Part shown: piece after piece, positions 15,136 to 25,044 of the stretch | Layout: each line of letters starts with the position of its first letter | Numbering within the stretch: the first letter of the stretch is position 1 | NCBI RefSeq assembly: GCF_003664995.1 | Contig: NZ_JFHL01000023.1 | Span: 1 to 34,126, forward strand | Length of the DNA: 34,126 nt | Source: Mesotoga sp. BH458_6_3_2_1 | GTDB lineage: Bacteria; Thermotogota; Thermotogae; Petrotogales; Kosmotogaceae | Direction: 5' to 3' | The notes under the pieces: generated by a model | What the model was told of the DNA's origin: nothing | The model's input: the letters and a program-made list of their open reading frames with translations, nothing else | Databases searched by the model: none | Translations under genes and position numbers: made by a program

Positions 15136-16146
15136 ATGAACTTCGGACAATTCTTACTCAGAAGATTATTCTTAATGATCATAGTTCTCTTCGGAGTCGC
15201 CTGTATTGTCTTCTTTATTGCAAATGTAATACCCGCCGACCCGGTCGGCGCAATTCTTGGAGGCAATGCACCTCCTGAGGCCGTTGATAGACTCAAGGCA
15301 AAGCTGGGCTACGATCAACCACTTATAATCAGATTCGGTAAATTTATCACCGGTGCGGTTCAGGGAGATTTCGGTGTTTCCTTGAAAACATCTAACCCCG
15401 TCATGGAAGATATTCAGAACTATTTCCCCGCCACGATGGAGCTTGCTCTCGTTGCGATCGTAATATCTATCATACTTGGGATTACGCTGGGTATACTATC
15501 TGCCGTTCACCGTAATAAAGCCATAGACCAGTTTTCGAGAGTTTTCTCAATACTGGGTGTCTCTATGCCTGTTTTCTGGATCGGACTTCTTCTTCTGCTT
15601 GTCTTCTATTTCAAGCTAGGCTGGCTTCCTGGAAGCGGGAGACTGGGTTTCTTCACCTATCCACCACCCAGAGTAACGGGAATGTATCTAATAGACTCGC
15701 TTATAGCGGGCCAATGGGACACTTTCAAAGAGGCTCTGTTGCACATTCTTCTTCCTGCATTCGTACTCGGCTATAATGCAACTGCATCCATAGCGAGGAT
15801 TACAAGGGCCAGTATGCTCGATGTGCTGAGGCAGGACTTCATAAGGACGGCAAAATCAAAGGGTTTAAGGAAAAACATAGTCATATACCGCCATGCTCTT
15901 CGAAATTCCCTGATACCAACTGTCACTATAATTGGTTTGGTCTTTGGAAGCTTGCTCGAGGGAGCCGTTCTGACTGAAACGGTTTTCTCCTGGCCCGGTC
16001 TGGGCAGGTACATAACCACCGGAATGCTCTTCCTCGACTACCCGGCTGTAATGGGGGGGACTCTATATATTGCCCTTATCTACTCAATCGCGAACCTAAT
16101 TGTAGATATTCTTTACGCTCTTCTCGATCCAAGGATGAGGATGTGA
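15136..16146 (+). CDS. dppB: Dipeptide/oligopeptide ABC transporter permease (DppB/OppB-like)
   Basis: A 336-residue inner-membrane permease with six hydrophobic spans. The N-terminal segment MNFGQFLLRRLFLMIIVLFGV is typical of OppB/DppB. The cytoplasmic EAA loop that contacts the ATPases is seen at RQDFIRTAKSKGLRKNIVIYRHALRNSLIP (about residues 234-263), and the C-terminal DILYALLDPRMRM is the usual ending. ATG 15136 has GGGGGT about 6 bases upstream. It pairs with the permease encoded 5 bases downstream to form the channel. Confidence 0.94.
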   Translation: MNFGQFLLRRLFLMIIVLFGVACIVFFIANVIPADPVGAILGGNAPPEAVDRLKAKLGYDQPLIIRFGKFITGAVQGDFGVSLKTSNPVMEDIQNYFPATMELALVAIVISIILGITLGILSAVHRNKAIDQFSRVFSILGVSMPVFWIGLLLLLVFYFKLGWLPGSGRLGFFTYPPPRVTGMYLIDSLIAGQWDTFKEALLHILLPAFVLGYNATASIARITRASMLDVLRQDFIRTAKSKGLRKNIVIYRHALRNSLIPTVTIIGLVFGSLLEGAVLTETVFSWPGLGRYITTGMLFLDYPAVMGGTLYIALIYSIANLIVDILYALLDPRMRM

Positions 16147-16151
16147 TCTAG

Positions 16152-17024
16152 ATGGCTAAGACAGTGAAAGTATCTAAACCATTCATGGATGATTTGAAGC
16201 ACACAGTCTTTCTCTGGAGAAAGAGCCGCCTTACAATGGTCGGATCGGCATTGATCCTGATCTTCCTTCTCATGGCAGCTTTTGCGCCACTTATTGCTCC
16301 GTACGATCCCGTCCAGCAAAATTTGCAGGACAAGCTGCAGGCACCCAGTTGGCAGCATCTCTTTGGAACTGATCAGTTCGGAAGGGACATCTTCAGCAGA
16401 GTAGTTATTGGATCGAGAATCGCTCTCTGGATTATATTTCTGGTTTCGGTAATAAGTGGATCTATCGGTATAATAGTGGGTGTCACGGCAGGCTACTTTG
16501 GCGGGATTGTTGACGAAGTTCTGATGAGGATAACAGACATGTTTCTCGCCTTTCCAAGTCTAGTACTGGCGATGGCCTTCGCAGCGATGCTGGGGCCTAA
16601 TTTGACGAATACCATAATAGCTATCTCAGTTGTCACATGGACAACCTATGCCAGGCTCTCAAGGGCCGAAGCTATAAAGGTAAAATCGCAGCCATATATT
16701 GAAGCAATCCGTGCGGCAGGCGGTGGAAACCTAAGAATAATGTTCCTTCACGTGCTGCCAATGTGTATCTCTCCCGTTCTGGTTCAGCTGACCCTAAGGA
16801 TGGGAACGATAATCCTCACTGCAGCAAGTCTCGGTTTCCTCGGATTGGGAGTTCAGCCCCCGACACCGGAGTGGGGAGCCATGGTTTCCGATGGCAGGAA
16901 TTACCTGATAGACCAGTGGTGGATATCTACCTTCCCGGGTATATTCATCGCATTCGTCGTTCTTGGATTCAACCTCCTCGGTGACGGAATAAGAGACATG
17001 CTCGATCCAAGGTTGAGGAGGTAG
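16152..17024 (+). CDS. dppC: Dipeptide/oligopeptide ABC transporter permease (DppC/OppC-like)
   Basis: A 290-residue permease of the DppC type. It has the short cytoplasmic N-terminus and OppC_N segment (FLWRKSRLTMVGSALILIF), the periplasmic HLFGTDQFGRDIFSRV motif near residue 70-85, the EAA loop EAIRAAGGGNLRIMFLHVLP, and the ending GDGIRDMLDPRLRR. All are classic for this subfamily. Only 5 bases separate it from the dppB-like stop, and its ribosome site (GGATG or similar) is weak, so translation is probably coupled to the upstream gene. Confidence 0.94.
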   Translation: MAKTVKVSKPFMDDLKHTVFLWRKSRLTMVGSALILIFLLMAAFAPLIAPYDPVQQNLQDKLQAPSWQHLFGTDQFGRDIFSRVVIGSRIALWIIFLVSVISGSIGIIVGVTAGYFGGIVDEVLMRITDMFLAFPSLVLAMAFAAMLGPNLTNTIIAISVVTWTTYARLSRAEAIKVKSQPYIEAIRAAGGGNLRIMFLHVLPMCISPVLVQLTLRMGTIILTAASLGFLGLGVQPPTPEWGAMVSDGRNYLIDQWWISTFPGIFIAFVVLGFNLLGDGIRDMLDPRLRR

Positions 17025-17028
17025 TCTT

Positions 17029-18021
17029 ATGGAGATGAAAGGAAAACTACTAGACGTATCCAACCTGAAGGTATCTTTTTACACATACAGGGGAGTCGTT
17101 AAGGCACTCAACGGTGTCGACCTCTGGATGGATTCCGGAGAGAGACTGGGAGTCGTCGGCGAGACCGGTTGCGGGAAGTCAGTTACATCACTTGCAGTAA
17201 TGCGGTTGATAGAACAACCTGGAGAGATTCAGGAAGGAAAAGTGATTTTCAACGGCACGAATCTTGTCGAACTCTCCGAAGAGAAGATGAATCGGGTAAG
17301 AGGCGTCGAAATGTCTATGATATTCCAGGAACCCCGTTCATCGCTGAATCCGGTAATGAAGGTAGGCTATCAGATAGGAGAGTCGATTGCAAAGTCCAAG
17401 AAGATCAAGATCAAACAGACCTACCCGGAGGTCAAAGAGATGCTCCGCCTTGTCGGCCTTGATCCCGAAAGAGTTATGAACAGTTATCCTCATGAGCTTA
17501 GTGGCGGAATGTCCCAAAGAGTGATGATAGGAATGGGCCTTGCAAGTCATCCAAAGCTGCTAATAGCAGACGAACCAACATCTGCGCTTGATGTTACCAT
17601 CCAGGCTCAGATTCTTGAGTTGCTCGACGAACTGGCCAAAAAGATGGGCAACGCAGTCATGTTGATTACGCACGATATGGGTGTCGTTGCCGAGTTCTGT
17701 GACAAAGTCCTTGTAATGTACGCCGGAAACTCTGTCGAATATGCGTCTACAGCCAGACTGTTCGAAAAGCCGCTACATCCTTACACGGGTGGTCTACTCC
17801 AGGCGGTGCCGAGAGTGGGAAGAACAGATGAACTCAAGGCAATAAAGGGGACTGTTCCCGATCTGGTGAATCCTCCGTCCGGCTGCCGATTCCATCCGAG
17901 GTGTCCGCACGCGATGGATATCTGCAAAGTTGAAAGACCCCCATTTGTGGAGATCGAGCCCGATCATTACGTTGCCTGCTATCTATTCAAAGGAAAGAGC
18001 GAGGTGAGAGAAGATGGCTGA
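17029..18021 (+). CDS. dppD: Dipeptide/oligopeptide ABC transporter ATP-binding protein (DppD/OppD-like)
   Basis: A 330-residue ATPase subunit. Walker A is GETGCGKS (44-51), the signature is LSGGMSQR, Walker B is LLIADEPTSALDV and the switch histidine is in ITHDMG. The C-terminal oligo_HPY region has HPYTGGL and four cysteines (GCRFHPRCPHAMDIC and a final VACYLF), a pattern that carries an iron-sulfur cluster in mycobacterial DppD. It starts 5 bases after the dppC-like stop, with GAGGAGG about 7 bases before the ATG. It partners the next ATPase as a heterodimer. Confidence 0.95.
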   Translation: MEMKGKLLDVSNLKVSFYTYRGVVKALNGVDLWMDSGERLGVVGETGCGKSVTSLAVMRLIEQPGEIQEGKVIFNGTNLVELSEEKMNRVRGVEMSMIFQEPRSSLNPVMKVGYQIGESIAKSKKIKIKQTYPEVKEMLRLVGLDPERVMNSYPHELSGGMSQRVMIGMGLASHPKLLIADEPTSALDVTIQAQILELLDELAKKMGNAVMLITHDMGVVAEFCDKVLVMYAGNSVEYASTARLFEKPLHPYTGGLLQAVPRVGRTDELKAIKGTVPDLVNPPSGCRFHPRCPHAMDICKVERPPFVEIEPDHYVACYLFKGKSEVREDG

Positions 18022-18979
18022 GACCTTGATCAAGATCAAGAACCTGAAGACTTACTTCCCGGTGAAGAAGTCGATCTTCTCGAAGAAGCGATTTGTCAGA
18101 GCTGTAGACGACGTAAATATGGACATTCCAACTGGGTCAACCTTTGCCGTGGTCGGAGAGTCGGGCTCGGGAAAGACGACTCTTGCCAGAACTGTTTTGA
18201 GGCTTATCGAGCCGACCTCAGGTGAGATAGAATTCGAGGGAAAGGACATACTTGGACTCAAGGGCAAGGACCTGCTCGAAGTGAGAAGAAATATGCAGAT
18301 CGTCTTCCAGGACCCGTACAATTCGCTTCATCCCAGAAAACTGATTAAGAACATAATTGGGGAAGGGATGAAGATTCATTTCAAGATCACCGACATCGAA
18401 ATAAGAGACAGGATAGCGGCCGTTTTGAAAGAAGTAGGGCTGATAGACGATCACATGTATAGATATGCACATGAGTTCTCTGGTGGGCAACGCCAGAGAA
18501 TAGCATTTGCGAGAGCTATGGTTCTCAAACCGAAGTTCATCGTCCTTGACGAGCCGACCTCGGCGCTGGATGTCTCCGTTCAGGCAATGGTTCTCAAAAT
18601 GATGAAGGAAATAAAGGTCCAAGAGAATCTTACGTATATGTTCATAACACACAATCTATCTCTTGTGGATTATATAGCCGACAGAGTGGCCGTTATGTAT
18701 GTCGGTGAAGTAGTTGAGATGGGAGACAAGAGTACGATCTTCAAACATCCCTCTCACCCATACACTGATCTGTTAATGGCTTCCAACCCCGTCCCGGATC
18801 CGAAGTTCGTAAGGGAAAAGCGGCTACTGAAGGGTGAGATACCCAGTTCGATTGATCCGCCATCGGGCTGTAGATTCCATAACAGATGTCCATTTGCCGA
18901 TGAACGGTGCGAGAGGGAAGCACCTGAATTGAGGGAGATAAAACCCGGTCATTTTGTAAGGTGCCACTATCCCCTCTGA
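18014..18979 (+). CDS. dppF: Dipeptide/oligopeptide ABC transporter ATP-binding protein (DppF/OppF-like)
   Basis: A 321-residue second ATPase. Walker A GESGSGKT, signature FSGGQRQRIAFARA, Walker B FIVLDEPTSALDV and switch ITHNLS are intact. The C-terminus has HPYTDLL and the same four-cysteine layout (GCRFHNRCPFADERC, VRCHYPL). The gene overlaps the preceding ATPase by 8 bases, so the two are translated together. It closes the transporter operon and is followed by a terminator. The incomplete ATPase at 2-508 is a separate member of the same family, so the organism has more than one such transporter. Confidence 0.95.
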   Translation: MAETLIKIKNLKTYFPVKKSIFSKKRFVRAVDDVNMDIPTGSTFAVVGESGSGKTTLARTVLRLIEPTSGEIEFEGKDILGLKGKDLLEVRRNMQIVFQDPYNSLHPRKLIKNIIGEGMKIHFKITDIEIRDRIAAVLKEVGLIDDHMYRYAHEFSGGQRQRIAFARAMVLKPKFIVLDEPTSALDVSVQAMVLKMMKEIKVQENLTYMFITHNLSLVDYIADRVAVMYVGEVVEMGDKSTIFKHPSHPYTDLLMASNPVPDPKFVREKRLLKGEIPSSIDPPSGCRFHNRCPFADERCEREAPELREIKPGHFVRCHYPL

Positions 18980-19000
18980 GTTCTTAAGACTACTTACTGT

Positions 19001-19030
19001 GAGGCATGTCCCTAGAGGCATGCCTTTTTT
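19001..19030 (+). terminator. Rho-independent terminator after the peptide transporter operon
   Basis: AGGCATG (19002-19008) pairs with CATGCCT (19019-19025) across a 10-base loop and is followed by a run of T. It lies 22 bases after the last ATPase stop. It is not symmetric: in the opposite direction there is no T run, so it would not efficiently stop the converging EamA gene. Confidence 0.85.
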
Positions 19031-19038
19031 AATACTTG

Positions 19039-19911
19039 CTATTCTGATACCTTGATCTTTGATTTCTGGACTATAAGTACCCCAAGAAGAATCGCGCCCA
19101 TCGCCAGAATCATGAGAAAGTTGATCTTTTCATCCAAGAAGATGGCTCCCAATGAGACGGCAACTAGAGGATTGATATAGGCGTAAGTACCCGCCTTTGT
19201 TGCAGGCCACTTCTGAAGAAGATAAATGTAGCTGCTGTAGGCAACCAAGGACCCGAAAACAACGAGATAAGCGATTGCCAGAACCGAATTCATAGAGAAC
19301 GTTACTCTTGAGAATTCACCGGTTATTGCAGAAACGAACATCAGCCCAACACCGCCTGCAAACATTTGAATCCCGATATTTGACACTATCGAACTGTTCC
19401 CCTTGAAGGTTTTTGAGAGTACCGTTCCAATAGACCAGAGGAAGCTCGCAGAGAGAAGCATCAGTATCCCGGCGATGTCGATAGAAATACCGTGTTCGGC
19501 CGGAATTAGAAGAAAGTAGACACCAAAGAACCCTAGAAGAAGGCCAAAAAGAGCCTTCAACGTCAAGCGTGTCGTTCTTATGAAAAAATGCTCCAGCACG
19601 CCGGCAAAGATAGGTATAGTTGCCATCATGAGAGAGGCGACACCAGAATCTACCCACTGTTCCGCGAAGACTACGAGTCCGTTCCCGCCAAGTAGCATAA
19701 ACAAACCGATAAGCGACAATCTCGAGAACTCTCTCATGCTTGCCGGAAAGGCGTATCCCCTGATTCTCGAGAAAGCAATCATGATCAAACCAGCTATGAG
19801 GAACCTAACGCCAGCAAAGAACATCGGCGGCATTCCCTCAACACCGATCTTTATGGCCAGATAGGTCGATCCCCAGAAAAAACTGACGAGAGCATAAGCG
19901 AGGATCGCCAT
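19039..19911 (-). CDS. EamA/DMT-superfamily membrane transporter
   Basis: A 290-residue integral membrane protein with about ten hydrophobic helices in two EamA repeats, each about 140 residues. The first begins ILAYALVSFFWGSTYLAIKIG, the classic DMT opening, and the second begins near GILMLLSASFLWSIGTVLSK. The ending, INPLVAVSLGAIFLDEKI then LGVLIVQ, is also typical. Members export amino acids, nucleosides or other metabolites; the substrate here is unknown. The frame is open to a TTG at 19953, but ATG 19911 has GGAG 5 bases upstream and places the first helix at the N-terminus, so I prefer it. It converges on the peptide transporter operon and stands alone. Confidence 0.88.
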   Translation of the reverse strand: MAILAYALVSFFWGSTYLAIKIGVEGMPPMFFAGVRFLIAGLIMIAFSRIRGYAFPASMREFSRLSLIGLFMLLGGNGLVVFAEQWVDSGVASLMMATIPIFAGVLEHFFIRTTRLTLKALFGLLLGFFGVYFLLIPAEHGISIDIAGILMLLSASFLWSIGTVLSKTFKGNSSIVSNIGIQMFAGGVGLMFVSAITGEFSRVTFSMNSVLAIAYLVVFGSLVAYSSYIYLLQKWPATKAGTYAYINPLVAVSLGAIFLDEKINFLMILAMGAILLGVLIVQKSKIKVSE

Positions 19912-20052
19912 TCCATCTCCACTTTTCTTCAACACACGACCTCTATCTTCCAAATGGAAATTGGAGTAATGATCGAATTATCCAACAATATTCATTCAAA
20001 AACAATACGGTTTCGAAACTTTTCCGAAAAAAAGGACTGTAATGGGAAGCCC

Positions 20053-20960
20053 ATCACGGGATGACAGTCTTTTGTTGCTTTGATTGCCTCGCGTGATTCT
20101 GGCAAGCATCTCCATCTATGGCGTGAAGAAGGCTAATAAAGGCCATCTGATCAGAACCAACTCATTTTGTCATCCTGAAGCGCTCCTGTTCAGGATCCGG
20201 ACTTTATAAAGACCGTGGTCGGGGGTAGCGGGTCGGTGGTAGGAAAGAGCGAAGTGAAACCGGTTCGCCGTTGAGCGGTTCCCCGTTCTCCGAAAAGAAC
20301 AGTTGCAAGTTGTGAGTTGCATGTGAGAATAGATTCGATCCAAACGGATGTAGGGGCGTGCGGCTGCACGCCCGCTGTCAACAACGATCAGTCTTCCCAA
20401 GGATGAGATCGTCCTCTTCAATAGTTTAACGAACCGAATTCTGGGCAGAATCATGTCTGAATAACGCAAAGAATGTCATCCCGAACTCTTTTCGGGATCT
20501 GGGCTTACGCAAGTGGTCAGAGGTAGCAGGTTGGGGGTTGGAAGAGCAAAAGATACTGGTTCACCGTTGAATGGTTGTCTGTTCTCCGAATAAACAACCT
20601 GTTCTTCGTTCAAGAGCAAGGATCTGTTCTTCGTTCTTGGTTGAAACCGTGAAGCAATAAAATCGAGATTCCGACCAGGAGCTTTGTCTGAATGACGGAA
20701 TCTAGCCTTTTCGGAATAACGATATGTTGGTATCCCACGGAGCTTGCCCTGATTAGCCTGCCCCAATATAATCCTGTTTGGGGCTCCTGTTTGGTGCCTC
20801 TGTTTAGGGTCATCCCGAACTAGTTTCGGGATCTGGTTTTGCGATCTCGGCAGGGGACGGAGGACTGTTGACGGACAACATGGTTTAATAAGCGTTCAGC
20901 GGGTTCTCAGCTTTTCAGCGCGCAGCGGTTCTTATGCTTGCAACTTGGAACAGACAACTT
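20053..20960. repeat. Intergenic mosaic repeat block C
   Basis: It starts with a 'cacgggatgac' half-hairpin. From 20145 it copies the left part of the block at 670: ctgatcagaac, cattttgtcatcc, then GTCAT-CCTGAA-GCGCTCCTG-TTCAGG-ATCCGG from 20169 and the ggtcggtggtaggaaagag stretch. Further elements are GTCAT-CCCGAA-CTCTT-TTCGGG-ATCTGG (20475), TCCGAC-CAGGAGCTTT-GTCTGA (20670-20691, one mismatch) and GTCAT-CCCGAA-CTAGT-TTCGGG-ATCTGG (20809). The stretch agttgtgagttgcatgtgag with following bases (about 20297-20338) recurs at the window's right end. No gene is supported between 19954 and 21040. Confidence 0.85.
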
Positions 20961-21040
20961 GCAACTGCTCTTCGAAGGACCGGTTCATGATTGAGGGAAA
21001 CGAATGAAGTCTACTGAAACAGCTGAACGGCTGCAGGTTC

Positions 21041-22437
21041 TTATTTCTCCAGCGGTTCCTCCCTGAAATCAAAGCCTTCTTCAATCAATTCAGTACAAGC
21101 ATTCACAATACTTGAATCGAAGCAGGTACCCGATTTGCTATGTATCTCTTCAAGGGCTGCCTCTACTTTGTGGGCAGGTCTGTAGGGTCTATGAGAAGTC
21201 ATGGCATCAACTACGTCGACGACGGCAATAATTCTGGCCTCAACGCATATTTCACTTCCCTTGAGTTTGCCAGGATAACCGGAACAGTCAAGCCTTTCGT
21301 GGTGCTGGCGAACAATTTCTGCTACCGGCCAGGGAAGTCGAGCATTCTTGAGAATGTTGTAACCGACGATGCTGTGCTCTTGAATCAAACTGTATTCCTC
21401 TTCATTCAAAGAGCCTGGCTTAGACAGGATTTCGGCTGGTATAGCTATTTTACCAATATCATGAAGCAGTCCGGCAATCTTAACAGCTTCAATTCTTGAG
21501 TCATCAAGGCCGATTTTCTCAGCTATTTTGGAGGACAGTCGGCTTACATTACGATGATGATGTCCGCTATAGGGGTCTCTGGCAGTCAGAATATCCGAAA
21601 CCACGGTGATAATAGAGTAGAAGGCTTCAGTTATTCTTTCTGCTGATTCCTGCCTTTCCGTGACATCACGAGCTATTCCTTCAAGAGCGATAAGCTTTCC
21701 ATCATCATCGAAAACTCGTACATTTTGCTGCTCTATCCAGATTATCTTTCCATCCTTCCGCATCCATCTCAATGTAAGGGGCTCACTTTGGTTCGATGAA
21801 TGGCTGTCGTTCATTAAATTCAACAGCCTGGCTTCATCTTCGGGATGAACGATTTTGGAAATTAGATCGGGATCTTTGTAGAACTCGCAGGGAAAATACC
21901 CGGTAATGCGAGACGATGAAGGACTGACATAACTGAAGCCCTCTTTTTCATTCAGTTCGTACCTGTAAATGAGGTCTTTGGCATTTTCAGCCAGCAACCT
22001 GAACTTCTTCTCACTTTCGACCAAAGCCTTTTCTGCCCTTTCCTTGGCCAGCTTGATCTCCTTTTTCTCCATTGCCTCGACGACCGCGTATGGCAGTCTG
22101 GCCATATGTTCCTTTATTACATAATCTACCGCACCGGCCTTCATGCATTCGGCCGCCGTGTCTTCGTTCATGGAACCCGTAAGTATTATCACTGGAATCT
22201 CAGGCGCCTTTTCCAGAACGAGCTCGATCACTCTCATCCCATCGAAGGTCGGCATCATGTAGTCGGAGATTACAAGATCCGGACGGAACGCCTCCAGTTT
22301 CTCAACGAAATCTTGTTCAGTATCAACGACTGAAACCTCATCTCCGGGAATACCCTGGAGATTTTCCTTCTAGCCAGGTCTACGTCAGTGTGCAGATCCT
22401 CTGCGAAAAGGATCCTTATTCTCGCGTCCTTACTCAT
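21041..22437 (-). CDS. Receiver-PAS-HD-GYP response regulator, frameshifted in the receiver
   Basis: The natural start is ATG 22437, sharing ATGA with the stop of the upstream response regulator gene. It reads 25 codons of a receiver ([18 protein letters not shown]) and then leaves frame at an A4 run (22365 to 22362). One more A restores [16 protein letters not shown], then [13 protein letters not shown] and about 465 residues in all. The intact 405-codon part (from 22258) has the receiver's second half, a PAS domain (about 90-205 of that frame; [18 protein letters not shown]) and an HD-GYP domain with [24 protein letters not shown] and the HRPYRP region. HD-GYP domains degrade cyclic di-GMP. 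The defect may be a mutation, a sequencing error or slippage. Without correction the product lacks the receiver's first half, including the phosphoacceptor aspartate. Confidence 0.85.
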
Positions 22438-22889
22438 CCTTCGCCAAACCTTGATGGAAGCCTGTTAAGCACCAACCAGTAATCGTTCATCTGTCTCAAA
22501 GACTCAATGAAGTTTTCGAAATTCACGGGCTTCACTATATAACTGTTCGCCCCGAGTTTGTAGGATTCTTCGATATCCGTCTCTTGTGTAGAAGAGGTCA
22601 GAACTACTACCGGTATTAGACTCGTTCTCGGATCTTTCTTAATCTCTCGTAAGACCTCTATACCACTGACCTTAGGAAGTTTCAAATCCAGTAAGATCAC
22701 TTTTGGAGAATTGCTGACACTACGGTCGCTGTACTTGCCAAGCGCAAATATGAAATCGAGAGCTTCCTCACCATCTTCGGCGACCACAATATTGTTAGCC
22801 AGTTTACTTTTTTTAAGTGCTCTAAGGGTAAGTTCTATGTCCTCGGGGTTGTCTTCTACCAGAAGTATCTCTACTACGCTATCGGTCAT
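22434..22889 (-). CDS. Single-domain response regulator (Rcp1-like)
   Basis: A 151-residue receiver with no output domain, of the type that shuttles phosphate from PAS/phytochrome-like kinases (Rcp1 family). Key residues: acidic pair in [10 protein letters not shown] (13-14), phosphoacceptor D68 in [10 protein letters not shown]98-100 in VVLTSS and K120 in IVKPVNF. The frame is open upstream to 23090, but that part lies inside the kinase gene; ATG 22889 has GAGGTG 5 bases before it and gives the family length. It begins 4 bases after the kinase stop and ends in an ATGA overlap with the HD-GYP gene, so all three form one operon. Confidence 0.92.
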   Translation of the reverse strand: MTDSVVEILLVEDNPEDIELTLRALKKSKLANNIVVAEDGEEALDFIFALGKYSDRSVSNSPKVILLDLKLPKVSGIEVLREIKKDPRTSLIPVVVLTSSTQETDIEESYKLGANSYIVKPVNFENFIESLRQMNDYWLVLNRLPSRFGEG

Positions 22890-22893
22890 GCTT

Positions 22894-24693
22894 TCACCTC
22901 TCGGGTATAGAAAAATAGAAGGTCGCCCCGTGGTCTTCTTCCCCCTCGGCTCTGACGAAACCCCCATGTCTGTGAATGATTCTCTGAACAATCGAAAGTC
23001 CGACACCCGTTCCTTCAAAATCCTTTGAACTATGTAGCCTTTGAAAAACTTCGAAGAGTTTGCTTTCGTATTTCTGGTTGAACCCGACACCGTTGTCCTT
23101 TACATAATAAGTGTTTACTCCATTTTCTGAATAACCGGCGACCTCTATTGCTATAAGCTCTCTAGAGGCAGAAAATTTTAGCGCGTTTGAAAGCAGGTTA
23201 ACCCAAACCTGCTTCATCATAACTGCGTCTCCGTAGGCCTCAGGCAGATTCTCTAGAGTGAATTTAACCTTATCGCGGAGTTCTACAGAGATGACTTCGT
23301 GAAAGATAGAATTCACCATGCTGGTCATGTCAATCTTTGATTTGACAAGTTCAGTTCTATTTAGCCTGGATAAAGCCAGCAAATCAATAATTAGCTGATC
23401 CATCTTCTTTATGTTGCGCTTTATTACTCCAAAGAGTCTCAGGCCTTCACTGTCGAGGATATCGGCATAGTCCTCCTCAATTATTCTGGAATAACCGTCT
23501 ACTGCTCTTAGAGGAGCCCTCAAGTCGTGCGAAACTGAGAAGGCAAAGGCTTCTAATTCCTTGTTGACGGCCTCCAGCTGTGTGGTCCTTTCAGCTACCC
23601 TTGCTTCGAGTTCAACATTCATCCGTTCCACTTTTTCCTGGTAGGTTCGGATCTTTGTGATGTCGTGAAGAATCTGCAGCTTCGATATACTTCCGTCGTC
23701 ATTGATAACAGGAATGCTTATCACTTCACAGATGCGGCCACTTTTTTCGAACCTGCATTCCCATCTTGCCGGTTGACTAGAAGAAGCACTGTCGATTCTG
23801 CACCAGGGACAAGGAGCTTTGAGTCCTTGAAAGAACTCAAAACACTTCTTATTCTCTATGAGACCATACTCCTTAATCAATGCGGGATTCGCGTAATCGA
23901 TGTAATAGCTCTTGTTTATCATGTAAATGCCTTCGGGAATGTAGTTCAGAATTTTATGAAGCTTCTTTCTTTCTATCTCGAGCTTCCTCTCGGCATTTTT
24001 CTGATCGGTAATGTCCCTGGCAAAAACCGATATCCCTTCTCCTAACGGATAGATATTGATCTCGAGTGTTTTGGTCTTTCCCCCATGCTTATATTCAAAG
24101 ACAGCAGATTCCGCTTTCCCTTTCAGAAGAACCCGCCGGTATGACGCCATCGCCTTCGCAGTAGTGGCATCTTCGGAGAAGACATCCGTTACATGCTTCC
24201 CTATCACATCCGCGGAACTGATTCCAGTAATTTCCTCACAGGCCTTGTTCCAGTATATGTATTTCAGATTTTTGTCGAGTGCATAGAGCATATCTGTTAC
24301 GCTTCCTGTGACTTTCGCGAGAAGTTCCTTCACTTCAAATCGCTGCCTCTCTCGCAACTTTTCTTGCGTAACATCAAAAGCGTATATTCTTGCTCTTTCG
24401 GTATCTGGAATTGGACTGAGTGATAAAAAAAAGATGCTCTTTCCAATTGTCTTTTCGTAGTTCACAGGGAGAGGTTCTTTCGACTCCCACATATGCTGAG
24501 GGATCTCTTCGGGTAGAAATACACCCGGATCTTTCAATCCATTTGAGTTCAGAACATCTGTAGCTGCTGCATTCCTGTAGATTATGCTTCCGTTGATGTC
24601 AACATCGAGGATAGGGTTTACATTCTTATCGATCTCCGTGGAAAACCGTAAGTCGTTCTCTCGCGAATCAGATTCAGTCCTTTCGTGAATCAT
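22894..24693 (-). CDS. Multi-PAS sensor histidine kinase
   Basis: A 599-residue kinase with no membrane span, so it is likely cytoplasmic. It has three PAS-type regions at about 20-110, 125-235 and 245-350, linked by [18 protein letters not shown] and [10 protein letters not shown] coiled segment at 350-382 leads to HisKA with the phosphoacceptor H389 in [12 protein letters not shown]. The HATPase domain has its N box at 499-507 (NLLSNALKF), DNGVGF (533-538) and GTGVGLSI (561-568). PAS3 contains C284 and a CPWC motif (295-298), a cysteine cluster seen in some PAS domains that could sense redox or metal. ATG 24693 has AGGGGG 5-6 bases upstream. It leads the operon with the two response regulators. 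Confidence 0.93.
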   Translation of the reverse strand: MIHERTESDSRENDLRFSTEIDKNVNPILDVDINGSIIYRNAAATDVLNSNGLKDPGVFLPEEIPQHMWESKEPLPVNYEKTIGKSIFFLSLSPIPDTERARIYAFDVTQEKLRERQRFEVKELLAKVTGSVTDMLYALDKNLKYIYWNKACEEITGISSADVIGKHVTDVFSEDATTAKAMASYRRVLLKGKAESAVFEYKHGGKTKTLEINIYPLGEGISVFARDITDQKNAERKLEIERKKLHKILNYIPEGIYMINKSYYIDYANPALIKEYGLIENKKCFEFFQGLKAPCPWCRIDSASSSQPARWECRFEKSGRICEVISIPVINDDGSISKLQILHDITKIRTYQEKVERMNVELEARVAERTTQLEAVNKELEAFAFSVSHDLRAPLRAVDGYSRIIEEDYADILDSEGLRLFGVIKRNIKKMDQLIIDLLALSRLNRTELVKSKIDMTSMVNSIFHEVISVELRDKVKFTLENLPEAYGDAVMMKQVWVNLLSNALKFSASRELIAIEVAGYSENGVNTYYVKDNGVGFNQKYESKLFEVFQRLHSSKDFEGTGVGLSIVQRIIHRHGGFVRAEGEEDHGATFYFSIPER

Positions 24694-24747
24694 GAGAACC
24701 CCCTGATTGTTGGATGAAATTGTATGACTACTGCAAATGACAAAGGA

Positions 24748-24775
24748 ATTATAGCATTTCGCATGTTGTCAACAT
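24748..24775 (-). promoter_or_regulatory. Candidate promoter with palindromic element for the kinase operon
   Basis: On the minus strand a perfect TATAAT (24753 to 24748) lies about 55 bases before the kinase ATG. Thirteen bases upstream of it is TTGACA, too close for an ordinary -35. The TTGACA is part of a perfect 13-base palindrome, ATGTTG-T-CAACAT (24763-24775 on the plus strand), placed where a regulator would act. Confidence 0.45.
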
Positions 24776-25044
24776 CACTGAAAATGACTCATACATTGTT
24801 CATGTCTTGAGATGAAATCTGACTTTGAGAGATCTCTCTGCTACCGAAGTCGCACTAGAAATGTCGAAGCATTTTAACTAATCGGTCATGGAAATGAGCT
24901 CAAAGGATCTTTTGCAAAACACGAAGGAATCAATAGGGGGAAGTAACTTGCCAGTCACTTCTAGTAACCGGTCGCTGTCTTTGGCAGAGACCAGTTCCAA
25001 CTTTGCTGAACAAACAGCTAAATGGAGAGTATGGAACGTAAGAC

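Noticed and set aside
20170-20813. Minus-strand frames ending in phrases such as RILNRSASG
   Set aside because: They are the same repeat-derived translations as at 695-1075, so they reflect repeated DNA and not a protein family.
22360-22370. Programmed -1 ribosomal frameshift in the HD-GYP gene
   Set aside because: The A4 run is not a canonical slippery heptamer in the reading frame and no evident downstream stimulator was seen; a mutation or sequencing error is simpler, though slippage is kept as a possibility.
24748-24772. Standard TTGACA/TATAAT promoter for the kinase operon
   Set aside because: The spacing is 13 bases, too short for sigma-70, so only the -10 and the palindrome are reported.
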